A stretch of DNA of 64,000 nt. Origin: an uncultured Parabacteroides sp. GTDB taxonomy: Bacteria; Bacteroidota; Bacteroidia; Bacteroidales; Tannerellaceae. The notes beneath the pieces are model-generated. The model was not told where the DNA came from. It searched no databases and saw only the letters and a list, made by a program, of their open reading frames with translations. Positions 16,551 to 25,270 of this stretch are shown here, one piece after another; positions within the stretch are counted from its first letter, which is position 1, and each line of letters begins with the position of its first letter. The position numbers and the translations under genes are program-made. The DNA lies in NCBI RefSeq assembly GCF_905196875.1, contig NZ_CAJJWO010000005.1, positions 1 through 64,000 of the forward strand, read 5' to 3'.

Positions 16551-18110
16551 ATGAGACGTACTCCCTACATCCTGTTTCTCCTACTCATGGCACTGTTCTT
16601 TCTGCTTTTGGAAGGGCCGATGTTTTACATACCTCATTATCACGAACAGCATCACCTGTTCCTTTTCACCCAAACCTACCTGAACAGCCACCTTTCGGCA
16701 CCGGGACAGTTGCTCGATTACCTGACCGATTTCTGTATACAGTTCTTTTATCTGCCGCACACAGGAAAAGGATGGTTTGCATTTTTACTATCTCTACCTT
16801 ACATACTAAATGTCACTATCTGCCATAAACTAACTAGAAAACACGATCTCTTTTTATTAGCTTTAGTTCCTTCTCTCTGGCTCCTGCTCCGATACCTGTC
16901 TGTCGATTTTTCAATCACCCATATGATCGGATTAGATTTTTGCCTGTTGGTTTATATGGGGATCAGCTTCGTAACATCCAACCGCTTAAAGTTGATACTG
17001 TTCATTCCGGCCACTATTATATTATATGGAGTATGCGGGTGGATATATCCGGCTGTTTCACTCGGCGTCATTCTTATCCCGGTGCTCTCCACCCTATGGG
17101 TGACCCGGCATATAATAAATAATAAATACCGCCTGGCCATCAACCTGCTTAGTTTGCTTGTGTACGCCGGAGGTACGTTCTATTTTTTCATTTTTTCATA
17201 CAATATGCGCGAACGGTTGATTATCGAAGCTGAAATACACCTCAAAGCCGGCCAATGGGAACAGGTAATGGACTGCTGCCAGCGATACCGCGGACAAAAC
17301 CAGTTAATCTTATATTTCAACAACATGGCTCTTTTCCATACAGGTAAAATGCCATACCATCTGTTCGACTATCCGCAGACGATGGGAGTACAATCGCTCT
17401 ATCTACCCTGGAAAAGCGATAGCCGGCAAACCGAATACGGACATTATATTTATGAACAACTGGGTTATATAAACGAAGCACACCGATGGGCCTTCGAAGC
17501 AATGACCGTCTTCGGGGAAACAGCTCCGAACCTGATCAACCTGATCCGTTACAACATCGTCAACCGCCGCCCGAAAGTAGCCATGCGTTTTATCCGAAAA
17601 CTAAAGCATTCTCTTTTTTACCGGGAGCAGGCAGAAGAACTGGAAAAACATCTTTTCTCCGGAGAACTCCCCGGATTACAGGCGATCCCTTACGATAACA
17701 CAGAGAAAGTCCGTTTTGCCAATATTCTGAACATAGGCCCGGAACTCAGCTATCTGTGCGACAAAGACCCGACAAACCGGATGGCATTCGAATACCTGAT
17801 GAGCGATCTGTTATTAAGCAATCAGCTAGTCCGTTTTGCGGAGAACCTGAAAAGGATACGAGCTTTCTCCTACCCCGAATTGCCGCGGATATACGAGGAA
17901 GCACTTTATATCTATCGCCTGGGAGTAAACGAAGAGACCTTCAACAAGACGGGTTTCAGGATCAGTCCGACTACGGAAGAAAGATTTAAAGCCTATTATT
18001 CCCTTTACCAGAAAAAAGACATGCAGGAACTGAGAAAGCAATTCGGAAACACCTACTGGTATTACCTCAACTTTCTCAGTCCCTACGGAAACAAAGTAAT
18101 CAACAAATAA
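16551..18110 (+). CDS. DUF6057 family integral membrane protein
   Basis: A 519-residue inner-membrane protein that I match to DUF6057. Residues 1-20 are a membrane segment, followed by several hydrophobic helices to about residue 225 (for example FAFLLSLPYILNV, LIPATIILYGVCGWIYPAVSLGVILIPVLS broken by short loops, LLSLLVYAGGTFYFFIFSY). From about 230 to the end is a soluble helical region that looks TPR-like (AEIHLKAGQWEQVMDCCQRY, and GYINEAHRWAFEAMTVFG). Function unknown. It follows susCD by 140 bp containing hairpins and precedes the beta-propeller lipoprotein by 12 bp. Confidence 0.75.
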   Translation: MRRTPYILFLLLMALFFLLLEGPMFYIPHYHEQHHLFLFTQTYLNSHLSAPGQLLDYLTDFCIQFFYLPHTGKGWFAFLLSLPYILNVTICHKLTRKHDLFLLALVPSLWLLLRYLSVDFSITHMIGLDFCLLVYMGISFVTSNRLKLILFIPATIILYGVCGWIYPAVSLGVILIPVLSTLWVTRHIINNKYRLAINLLSLLVYAGGTFYFFIFSYNMRERLIIEAEIHLKAGQWEQVMDCCQRYRGQNQLILYFNNMALFHTGKMPYHLFDYPQTMGVQSLYLPWKSDSRQTEYGHYIYEQLGYINEAHRWAFEAMTVFGETAPNLINLIRYNIVNRRPKVAMRFIRKLKHSLFYREQAEELEKHLFSGELPGLQAIPYDNTEKVRFANILNIGPELSYLCDKDPTNRMAFEYLMSDLLLSNQLVRFAENLKRIRAFSYPELPRIYEEALYIYRLGVNEETFNKTGFRISPTTEERFKAYYSLYQKKDMQELRKQFGNTYWYYLNFLSPYGNKVINK

Positions 18111-18122
18111 TATCCCGATAAA

Positions 18123-19610
18123 ATGACATACAAATATGTTATCTACCTACTGCTGCTAATCATATCAGGCAGTTGCACCCTGCCTGATATAGAACCTGAA
18201 GTGCAGACCGACATACCGGTCACCCTCTTTCCCGACTATACCGGAGTGACTTTCCCCTCCAATATAGCCCCTCCCAATTTCAGGATCATAGAGGAAGGGG
18301 ATGAATATTATACAGAAATAGGCAATAAGGAAAGAGGCTATATCACAATACGGAGTAAACAGTCATCCGTAATTATCCCCGTCGAAAAATGGAGAGAGCT
18401 GCTAAAGCATACAGCCGGCAATACATTCTATATCCGGATATCCATCCATCGAAACGGCAAATGGATCCAACACCCGGATATCACCAATGTGATCTCCCGC
18501 TCTCCCATCGACCCGTATCTTGTATACCGCCTACTCTACCCGGGCTACGAACTGTGGAACCAGATGGGGATTTATCAGCGCGACCTGACCTCCTACGACG
18601 AAACACCGGTCATCGAAAATCAATCCGTAGAAAATGGTTGCCTAAACTGCCATACCTTCTGCAAAAACTCTCCGGAGACGATGATGATACACATACGTGG
18701 AAAAGCAGGTGGCACCTTAGTCCGCCGGCAGGAAACGATAAACAAGACAGAAGTCAAAGCTCCGGGAATGAACAACTCCGGAACCTACGCATCATGGCAT
18801 CCGGGAGGCAGATACCTGGCCTTTTCCGTCAACGAAATCCAACAGTACTTCCATTCCACCGGCCCTAAAGCAGTGGAAGTGTCCGACTCGGAGTCGGACC
18901 TGGTCATACTCGATACGGAAACCAATTCACTTATCACAGATACTGCCGTCTACGGTGAAAAATGGATGGAGACGTTCCCGACCTGGAACCCTGACGGGGA
19001 TATGTTATATTATTGCCGCAGTAAAGCAATAAACAAAAAAACGCCGCTCGACAGCATTCATTACGATCTGTACCGGATTCCTTTTCACGAAAAAGAGGAA
19101 AGTTTCGGTACCCCCGAATGCATATTCAATGCATCCGAAGCAGGTAAAAGCGTCTCTTTCCCACGTATCTCACCCGACGGGAAATTCCTGATGTTTACCT
19201 GCTCCGACTATGGCAACTTCTCGATCTGGCATCCGGAAAGCGAATTATATCTGCTCGATCTGGCAACAAATAACATACGTAATATGGAGGAAGTAAACAG
19301 CAACGATGTAGAAAGCTTTCATTCCTGGTCGTCTACCGGAGAATGGTTTGTTTTCAGCAGTAAACGGTTGGACGGATTATGGGCGCACCCTTATATAGCA
19401 AGCTTCGACAGCCGGACAGGCATGGCTGGAAAGCCCTTTGTCCTTCCGCAGGAAGACCCTGATTTCTACCTCGATTTCACCAGGACATTCAACCTTCCGG
19501 AACTGATTACCAAACCCGTAGAAAACAGAGATGAACTGGTTGGCGGATACCGAAATAATTACTATCTTCGCCCACAATTAACTACTAACATCAATTTCAA
19601 TAATTCATGA
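18123..19610 (+). CDS. TolB/PD40-type beta-propeller lipoprotein with a CXXCH motif
   Basis: A 495-residue lipoprotein (signal ends ISGSC, Cys18). The N-terminal part (about 20-165) is a beta-rich domain of no family I can name. At residues 173-177 is CLNCH, the covalent haem attachment motif of c-type cytochromes, within NGCLNCHTFCKNSP. The C-terminal two thirds show repeated PD40/TolB-like propeller blades: ASWHPGGRYLAFSVN, PTWNPDGDMLYYCRS, PRISPDGKFLMFTCSD and HSWSSTGEWFVFSSKR. A periplasmic or surface-exposed propeller with a possible single haem is the reading; the CXXCH could instead bind a metal or form a disulfide. It overlaps the DUF3332 gene by 4 bp. Confidence 0.75.
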   Translation: MTYKYVIYLLLLIISGSCTLPDIEPEVQTDIPVTLFPDYTGVTFPSNIAPPNFRIIEEGDEYYTEIGNKERGYITIRSKQSSVIIPVEKWRELLKHTAGNTFYIRISIHRNGKWIQHPDITNVISRSPIDPYLVYRLLYPGYELWNQMGIYQRDLTSYDETPVIENQSVENGCLNCHTFCKNSPETMMIHIRGKAGGTLVRRQETINKTEVKAPGMNNSGTYASWHPGGRYLAFSVNEIQQYFHSTGPKAVEVSDSESDLVILDTETNSLITDTAVYGEKWMETFPTWNPDGDMLYYCRSKAINKKTPLDSIHYDLYRIPFHEKEESFGTPECIFNASEAGKSVSFPRISPDGKFLMFTCSDYGNFSIWHPESELYLLDLATNNIRNMEEVNSNDVESFHSWSSTGEWFVFSSKRLDGLWAHPYIASFDSRTGMAGKPFVLPQEDPDFYLDFTRTFNLPELITKPVENRDELVGGYRNNYYLRPQLTTNINFNNS

Positions 19611-20161
19611 AGAAAAAAGGATTAACATTATTAGTGGCGACCACATTAGCCAGCAGTGTATTATTTTCCTCTTGTATCGGATCATTTGGTTTAACGAATA
19701 AGCTTCTGGACTGGAATAGAAACATCGACAGTAAGTTCGTAAACGAATTAGTATTTATTGCTTTCTGGATTGTTCCTGTTTACGAAATATCAGCACTTGC
19801 CGACGTATTGGTACTCAACTCTATCGAATTCTGGAGTGGAAACAATCCTGTTGCAGATGCCGGTACAGTTAAAACGATCGAAGGCAAAGATGGCGTTTAT
19901 ACCGTTGAAACAAAAACCGACGGATACCATATTCAGAAGGAAGGCGAAGAAAAAGCAATCGATCTGGTATTCGACGAAACAGACAAGAGCTGGAGCGTCG
20001 AAGCGAATGGAGAAGCAACCAAATTACTGAAGTTCAAAGACAATGACGAAGTTGTCATGTATCTGCCCGACGGTAAGGAAATGAATGTCGAGCTGAACCA
20101 GGCCGGTGTTCTGGCATTCCGCCAGGTAGCCGAAGGATATTCTTTCTACGCAGCAAAATAA
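19607..20161 (+). CDS. DUF3332 family lipoprotein
   Basis: A 184-residue lipoprotein of the DUF3332 family. The signal peptide ends LFSSC (Cys22). The family hallmark runs from NKLLDWNRNIDSKFVNELVF to VLNSIEFWSGNNP and contains a hydrophobic helix pair (VFIAFWIVPVYEISALADVL). A C-terminal beta domain (about 88-184) follows. Function unknown; the family recurs with exported glycan enzymes in Bacteroidota. Its ATG overlaps the stop of the propeller gene (ATGA), so the two are translationally coupled. Confidence 0.8.
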   Translation: MKKKGLTLLVATTLASSVLFSSCIGSFGLTNKLLDWNRNIDSKFVNELVFIAFWIVPVYEISALADVLVLNSIEFWSGNNPVADAGTVKTIEGKDGVYTVETKTDGYHIQKEGEEKAIDLVFDETDKSWSVEANGEATKLLKFKDNDEVVMYLPDGKEMNVELNQAGVLAFRQVAEGYSFYAAK

Positions 20162-20178
20162 ACCGCGTTCAAACACAT

Positions 20179-20230
20179 AAGGGTGTACCCGAAGTATACG
20201 TGCTATCATACGGACTTTCGGTATACCCTT
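20179..20230 (+). terminator. Attenuator-like hairpin before the beta-galactosidase
   Basis: AAGGGTGTACCCGAAG pairs imperfectly with CTTTCGGTATACCCTT, followed by a short TT-rich tail (20227-20234). It sits in the 101-bp gap between the DUF3332 and GH2 genes and may partly terminate or stabilise the upstream mRNA. Confidence 0.55.
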
Positions 20231-20262
20231 TTATCAAGCTATACCAATCTAAATAAATACAG

Positions 20263-23200
20263 ATGAAACACTCTATCAAAAAAGCCGTGCTCTCAGGAGC
20301 ATTCAGTTGCTTCCTGCTGGGGTCCGTACTGGCTGACGGTACGCCTACCACCCAGACCACGAAGCCTTACTGGCAGGACATTCAGGTCGTTGCCGTAAAT
20401 AAAGAGCGTCCGCGTACCTCGTTTATGACGTATGGTGACCGTTCGACAGCTCTCACATCCCGTTTTGAAAAAAGTCCGTATTATTCATTATTGAACGGTA
20501 CATGGAAGTTCTTCTACGTAGACTCTTATAAAGATCTTCCCGATAATATCACAGATCCGTCTGCCAGTACTTCTTCCTGGGATGATATTACTGTTCCGGG
20601 TAACTGGGAAGTACAGGGACATGGCACAGCTATTTATACCAATCACGGGTATGAGTTCAAACCGCGTAATCCGCAACCGCCACAATTGCCGGAAGCTACA
20701 CCGGTGGGTGTTTACCGCCGTGACTTCGAAGTGCCGGCCAACTGGGACGGACGCGATGTCTATCTGCATATCGCCGGAGCCAAATCAGGTCTTTACGTTT
20801 ATGTGAACGGTCAGGAAGTCGGTTACAGCGAAGACTCCAAGAATCCGGCCGAGTTCCTTATCAACAAATATCTGCAACCGGGTAAAAACGTACTTACCCT
20901 GAAGATATTCAGATGGAGCACTGGTTCTTACCTGGAATGTCAGGACTTCTGGCGTCTCAGCGGTATCGAACGTGATGTGTTCCTGTGGTCGCAACCGAAG
21001 ATCGCAGTGAATGACTTCCGCGTAATCTCCACACTGGACGATACATATAAAAACGGTATCTTCAAACTGGCCGTGGATATCAAGAACCACACCAAAGAAG
21101 CTAAAGATATTACCGTATCTTATGAATTGCTGGATACAAAAGGCCAACCTGTTGCAACCGCCGATAATAAGCTATGGGTAGGTGCCAACGATATTAAAAC
21201 AGTCTCTTTCACAAAAGACCTGAATGATGTTGCCACCTGGAATGCCGAACATCCGAACCTCTACAAACTGTTGATGACAGTAAAAGAAGACGGCAAAGTA
21301 ACGGAAGTTATTCCTTATAACGTCGGTTTCCGCCGTATCGAAATCAAGCCTATCGATCAGATCGCCGGTAATGGTAAACCATATACAGTGCTGCTGTTCA
21401 ACGGACAGCCGATCAAGTTCAAAGGCGTAAACATCCACGAACATAATCCGCAGACCGGACATTATGTAACGGAGGAACTGATGCGTAAGGACTTCGAGAT
21501 CATGAAGAAGAACAACCTCAATTCCGTTCGCTTATGCCACTACCCGCAAGACCGTAAGTTCTACGAGCTTTGCGACGAATACGGACTGTATGTGTACGAT
21601 GAAGCGAACATCGAGTCGCACGGAATGTATTATAGCCTGAGTAAAGGCGGTTCACTGGGTAACAACCCTGAATGGCTGTTGCCGCACATGGATCGTACGA
21701 TGAACATGTATGAGCGCAACAAGAACTACCCGTCGGTAACCATCTGGTCATTAGGTAACGAAGCCGGAAACGGTTACAACTTCTACCAGACGTATCTGTA
21801 TCTCAAGAATAAAGATAAAGAACTGATGGATCGCCCCGTTAACTATGAACGTGCTTTGTGGGAATGGAACACAGACATGTATGTACCACAGTATCCTAGC
21901 GCAGGATGGCTGGAAGAAATAGGAAAAGAAGGTAGCGACCGTCCGGTAGCTCCCTCCGAATATGCACATGCCATGGGTAACTCAACCGGTAACCTTTGGG
22001 GACAATGGCAAGCAATCTATAAATATCCGAATCTGCAGGGCGGATGGATCTGGGACTGGGTAGACCAGGGTTTGCTTGTTAAAGATGAGAACGGAAAAGA
22101 CTATTATGCTTATGGTGGCGACTTCGGCAAGGATATGCCCAGCGACGGAAACTTCCTTTGTAACGGTATCGTAAACCCGGATCGTACTCCGCATCCGGCT
22201 ATGGCAGAGGTGAAGTTCTCACATCAGAATGTAGGTTTCGAAGCTGTAAATGCAGCCAATGGTGTATTCAAGATCACGAACCGCTTCTACTTCACTAATC
22301 TCAAGGATTACGTAATTACCTATACGGTGAAAGCAAACAATAAAGTAATCAAAAGCAACAAAGTTTCACTTGACCTTGCTCCTCAGACTTCGCAAGAAAT
22401 AACTGTTCCGGTAGCCGATCTGAAACCACAGGCAGGCACGGACTATTTGATTAACTTCGTCGTTACATCAACCAAGCAGGAAGGTCTGGTTCCCGCCGGT
22501 TACGATATCGCACAGGATCAGTTCCGTTTGCCGATTGAAGCAGATAAAGTTGCTTATAAGGCCGGTGGCCCTAAACTAACGGTATCAGAAGAAGGAGACA
22601 ATGTGAAAGTTACATCTTCTAAGGTTAACTTCGTATTTGATAAGAAAGCGGGAGTTGTTACTTCTTATAAAGTGGGTGGAACAGAATACTTCAATGAAGG
22701 TTTCGGCATCCAACCGAACTTCTGGCGTGCTCCCAACGATAACGATTATGGTAGCGGTGACCCGAAACGTTTGGAAATATGGGAACTGTCAAGCCGTAAC
22801 TTCAACGTAACGAATGCCTCCGCTGAAATAATCGATGGCAATGCAATTGTAAATGTCGATTATAAATTACCGGCCGGCAACCAGTTCCTGATCACTTATA
22901 AGATCTACCCTGACGGTGTTATGAATGTGGCTACCCACTTCACTCCTGCTCAATTAGATGGCGTGAAGATCGGTATCTCCGAAGCAACCGCAACCGCTAC
23001 CTTCTCTCCGGGACGTGATAAGGTTAGCGAACGTGATAAAATGGTTGTACCCCGTATCGGCGTACGTTTCCGCCTGCCGGTAACTATGAACCAACTGGAA
23101 TACTTCGGACGCGGTCCGTTAGAAAACTATTGGGATCGTAAAGCCGGTTATATGATTGGACAATATAAGAGCACAGCAGAAGATCAATACTTCCCTTATG

Positions 23201-23643
23201 TTCGTCCGCAGGAAAACGGTCACCATTGCGATACACGTTGGATCACGCTGGGTGGTAAGGGTAAAAACCTGCTGATCGTTGCCGACGACGAAATGGAATT
23301 CAATGCCATGCGCAACTCTGTTGAAGACTTTGATGCCGGTAAGACAACCAACCGTCCGTACCAGTGGAACAACTTCACGCAGGAAGAGATCAACAACCGA
23401 CCGAATATCGGCCCGTACGACAAACCTCGCCAGACACACATCAACGATGTCACTCCGCGTAATTTCGTAGAAGTATGTGTCGACCTGAAACAACAGGGAT
23501 TGGCCGGTTATGATAGCTGGTATTCCCGTCCCGAACCTCAATACACATTACCTGCAAACCAGGAATATAAGTGGGGCTTCACTTTGATCCCGGCAGAAAA
23601 TGCCAACAGTGCACAAAAGAAAGCTGGATATAGCTATAAATAA
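20263..23643 (+). CDS. Secreted GH2 beta-galactosidase
   Basis: A 1126-residue glycoside hydrolase family 2 enzyme of LacZ architecture. In order: signal peptide (1-24, cleavage after SVLA), sugar-binding jelly roll (about 35-245, with VPGNWE and YVNGQEVGYSEDSK), immunoglobulin-like domain (about 250-360), TIM barrel (about 365-665), a second Ig-like domain, and the C-terminal Bgal_small_N domain (about 810-1110, FGIQPNFWRAPNDNDYG). The acid/base is Glu500 in SLGNEAGNG; the nucleophile is Glu566 in PSEYAHAMGNS. It should release terminal beta-galactose in the periplasm. It is the only hydrolase of the susCD locus and is followed by a strong terminator. Confidence 0.95.
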   Translation: MKHSIKKAVLSGAFSCFLLGSVLADGTPTTQTTKPYWQDIQVVAVNKERPRTSFMTYGDRSTALTSRFEKSPYYSLLNGTWKFFYVDSYKDLPDNITDPSASTSSWDDITVPGNWEVQGHGTAIYTNHGYEFKPRNPQPPQLPEATPVGVYRRDFEVPANWDGRDVYLHIAGAKSGLYVYVNGQEVGYSEDSKNPAEFLINKYLQPGKNVLTLKIFRWSTGSYLECQDFWRLSGIERDVFLWSQPKIAVNDFRVISTLDDTYKNGIFKLAVDIKNHTKEAKDITVSYELLDTKGQPVATADNKLWVGANDIKTVSFTKDLNDVATWNAEHPNLYKLLMTVKEDGKVTEVIPYNVGFRRIEIKPIDQIAGNGKPYTVLLFNGQPIKFKGVNIHEHNPQTGHYVTEELMRKDFEIMKKNNLNSVRLCHYPQDRKFYELCDEYGLYVYDEANIESHGMYYSLSKGGSLGNNPEWLLPHMDRTMNMYERNKNYPSVTIWSLGNEAGNGYNFYQTYLYLKNKDKELMDRPVNYERALWEWNTDMYVPQYPSAGWLEEIGKEGSDRPVAPSEYAHAMGNSTGNLWGQWQAIYKYPNLQGGWIWDWVDQGLLVKDENGKDYYAYGGDFGKDMPSDGNFLCNGIVNPDRTPHPAMAEVKFSHQNVGFEAVNAANGVFKITNRFYFTNLKDYVITYTVKANNKVIKSNKVSLDLAPQTSQEITVPVADLKPQAGTDYLINFVVTSTKQEGLVPAGYDIAQDQFRLPIEADKVAYKAGGPKLTVSEEGDNVKVTSSKVNFVFDKKAGVVTSYKVGGTEYFNEGFGIQPNFWRAPNDNDYGSGDPKRLEIWELSSRNFNVTNASAEIIDGNAIVNVDYKLPAGNQFLITYKIYPDGVMNVATHFTPAQLDGVKIGISEATATATFSPGRDKVSERDKMVVPRIGVRFRLPVTMNQLEYFGRGPLENYWDRKAGYMIGQYKSTAEDQYFPYVRPQENGHHCDTRWITLGGKGKNLLIVADDEMEFNAMRNSVEDFDAGKTTNRPYQWNNFTQEEINNRPNIGPYDKPRQTHINDVTPRNFVEVCVDLKQQGLAGYDSWYSRPEPQYTLPANQEYKWGFTLIPAENANSAQKKAGYSYK

Positions 23644-23658
23644 ATAGACACTGTCATA

Positions 23659-23693
23659 AAAAAGCGATCTCTGTTAATCAGGGATCGCTTTTT
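23659..23693 (+). terminator. Terminator of the susCD-beta-galactosidase locus
   Basis: AAAAAGCGATC pairs with GATCGCTTTTT, extended inward by CTG/CAG, and ends in a T run, 16 bp past the GH2 stop. Because of the A run it may also serve the convergent epimerase gene. Confidence 0.85.
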
Positions 23694-23722
23694 ATTTATT
23701 ATCAATGTGCAAACTATCTATT

Positions 23723-24580
23723 TCACATCAGAAAACTATACAGTGCCAACCGTATATCCGAATAACGGAACACATAGCCGGCAGAAAGCAGGCGGGCAGG
23801 ATAAGCCTGTTGCCCTTTGGTCAGAAGCTCCTCTCCTTCCCCGTATAAAAAACGAAATACTTTCCCAGGAATGGTCAGCCAGGCCGGACGATGTAATACC
23901 TCGGCTGCGGCACGGGTAAAGGCACGGTTCGTCAACGGCTGGGGAGCGACCAGATTCACGACACCTGAAAGATCCTTATGTTCAATAACAAATCTGATGG
24001 CATTTAATACATCTTCAATATGTATCCACGAAAATCCCTGCTTACCGGAAGCAATCTTTCCGCCGACAAAGAAACGAAACGGGAGCAACATCTTCGGCAA
24101 GGCGCCACCATCATTCGACAGTACGACTCCAAAGCGGGTAATAACCAATCGTACATCCCTCGATAGTTTCTGAGCCTCTTCTTCCCAACGGATACAGACT
24201 TCTGCCAGAAAACCAGAACCTTCAGACGTACTGGTTTCCGAATAAATACCTTTATCCGGATAAATACCTACTGCAGAAGCCGAAATAAATAAATCCGGCT
24301 TGACAGGCATCTCATTTATGATCGACACCAACCGCCGCGTCGTACAAACACGACTGTTCCTTATCTCGCGTTTAGCTTTGCTAGTCCAACGTTGATTGAT
24401 TGTCGTACCGGCCAGATTGATTACAACATCGCATCCGGTCAGGGCTTCTTTCAGCTTATCGTCATTTCCGAGAAGAAACATCGAGTGCTTCAAAGGAACA
24501 ATAACATCCCCCCTGCCAGAAAAAAAATCCGTCAGGTGCTGTCCTATGAAACCTGAATTACCACTAATTGCGATCTTCAT
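23723..24580 (-). CDS. TIGR01777 family NAD-dependent epimerase-like protein
   Basis: A 285-residue protein of the YfcH/SDR39U1 (TIGR01777) branch of the extended SDR family. The nucleotide-binding loop is ISGNSGFIGQHL (5-16), NLAGTTINQRWT follows near residue 55, and SASAVGIYPDKG near 100-111 carries the Tyr where SDR enzymes keep YxxxK. The C-terminal DUF1731-like segment (FRFLYGEGEELLTKGQQAYP) is typical. The physiological substrate of the family is unknown. It is the last gene of a probable four-gene minus-strand operon, though a 58-bp gap with an operator-like site precedes it. Confidence 0.88.
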   Translation of the reverse strand: MKIAISGNSGFIGQHLTDFFSGRGDVIVPLKHSMFLLGNDDKLKEALTGCDVVINLAGTTINQRWTSKAKREIRNSRVCTTRRLVSIINEMPVKPDLFISASAVGIYPDKGIYSETSTSEGSGFLAEVCIRWEEEAQKLSRDVRLVITRFGVVLSNDGGALPKMLLPFRFFVGGKIASGKQGFSWIHIEDVLNAIRFVIEHKDLSGVVNLVAPQPLTNRAFTRAAAEVLHRPAWLTIPGKVFRFLYGEGEELLTKGQQAYPARLLSAGYVFRYSDIRLALYSFLM

Positions 24581-24605
24581 ATCCTCTTTAATTGATTTTA
24601 TGTTT

Positions 24606-24617
24606 TTCTAGTAGAAC
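24606..24617. promoter_or_regulatory. Site resembling the susC operator-like palindromes
   Basis: TTCTAGTAGAAC differs by one base from the core TTCTAGCAGAAC of the sites flanking the susC promoter. It is located in the 58-bp gap upstream of the epimerase gene. Chance cannot be excluded for a 12-mer. Confidence 0.35.
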
Positions 24618-24638
24618 AACCAGAGGTAGTCGTTTGTT

Positions 24639-25268
24639 TTAATCGATTAAGGATGATTGTATTAAAGGTTGTAATTCTTCTTCAAAAATAGCTTTACTGA
24701 TGATACGGTAATGCGGAGAGTAATTGTCTTCAAATATCTTACTGTGATGACCGACATATTCACCGCGGTTCAGACGGTCCTCGATCTCTTTTTTGTCTTC
24801 TTTATAGTTAGTAAGGGAAAAGTTCATGGTGCGGATAATAGCTTCAATCCGGTTCCACTCCTTTTGCCACTCGGCAACAGTTACCGGACGGATACCATTC
24901 ACACTGCGGATAAATGCATCGAAATAAACCGGATAAGGGATCTGTCCTTTTTTTATAACGGATAGGTTGACCCGATAAAAGTTCCCCTCCCAACCGGTCG
25001 GTTCTGCGATATCGCCTTCTGTTTCCGTATAAGAAGCCATCTCACGGCGCAGATAATTAGCAGCTGCAGTCGTATCGCTGATAATATGTCCCGGTCCGAA
25101 CTTATCCTGGAAAAAGTTTTTATACAGGTCTTTCAGTGTCGACTTGGGATACGTCTGCATCTGCCGTTCGACTGCCTGACGAACTGCTTTCTTAAAGTCA
25201 GTCTTCTCCGCCGCCGAACCCCACAGACAGAGAAGACAGAAAAAGGATATAAGCAAACTTCGCTTCAT
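24639..25268 (-). CDS. Conserved exported protein of unknown function
   Basis: A 209-residue protein with a signal peptide (MKRSLLISFFCLLCLWGSAA). I recognise no family. The mature part is mostly helical and charged, with the distinctive stretch LKDLYKNFFQDKFGPGHII (about 45-63), then TGWEGNFYRVNLSVI and HHSKIFEDNYSPHYRII near the C-terminus. Several conserved-looking His, Asp and Tyr residues could form a binding site, but that is guesswork. It starts 2 bp after the TlpA-like gene ends, so it is co-transcribed and may work in the same compartment. Confidence 0.7.
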   Translation of the reverse strand: MKRSLLISFFCLLCLWGSAAEKTDFKKAVRQAVERQMQTYPKSTLKDLYKNFFQDKFGPGHIISDTTAAANYLRREMASYTETEGDIAEPTGWEGNFYRVNLSVIKKGQIPYPVYFDAFIRSVNGIRPVTVAEWQKEWNRIEAIIRTMNFSLTNYKEDKKEIEDRLNRGEYVGHHSKIFEDNYSPHYRIISKAIFEEELQPLIQSSLID

Positions 25269-25270
25269 GC

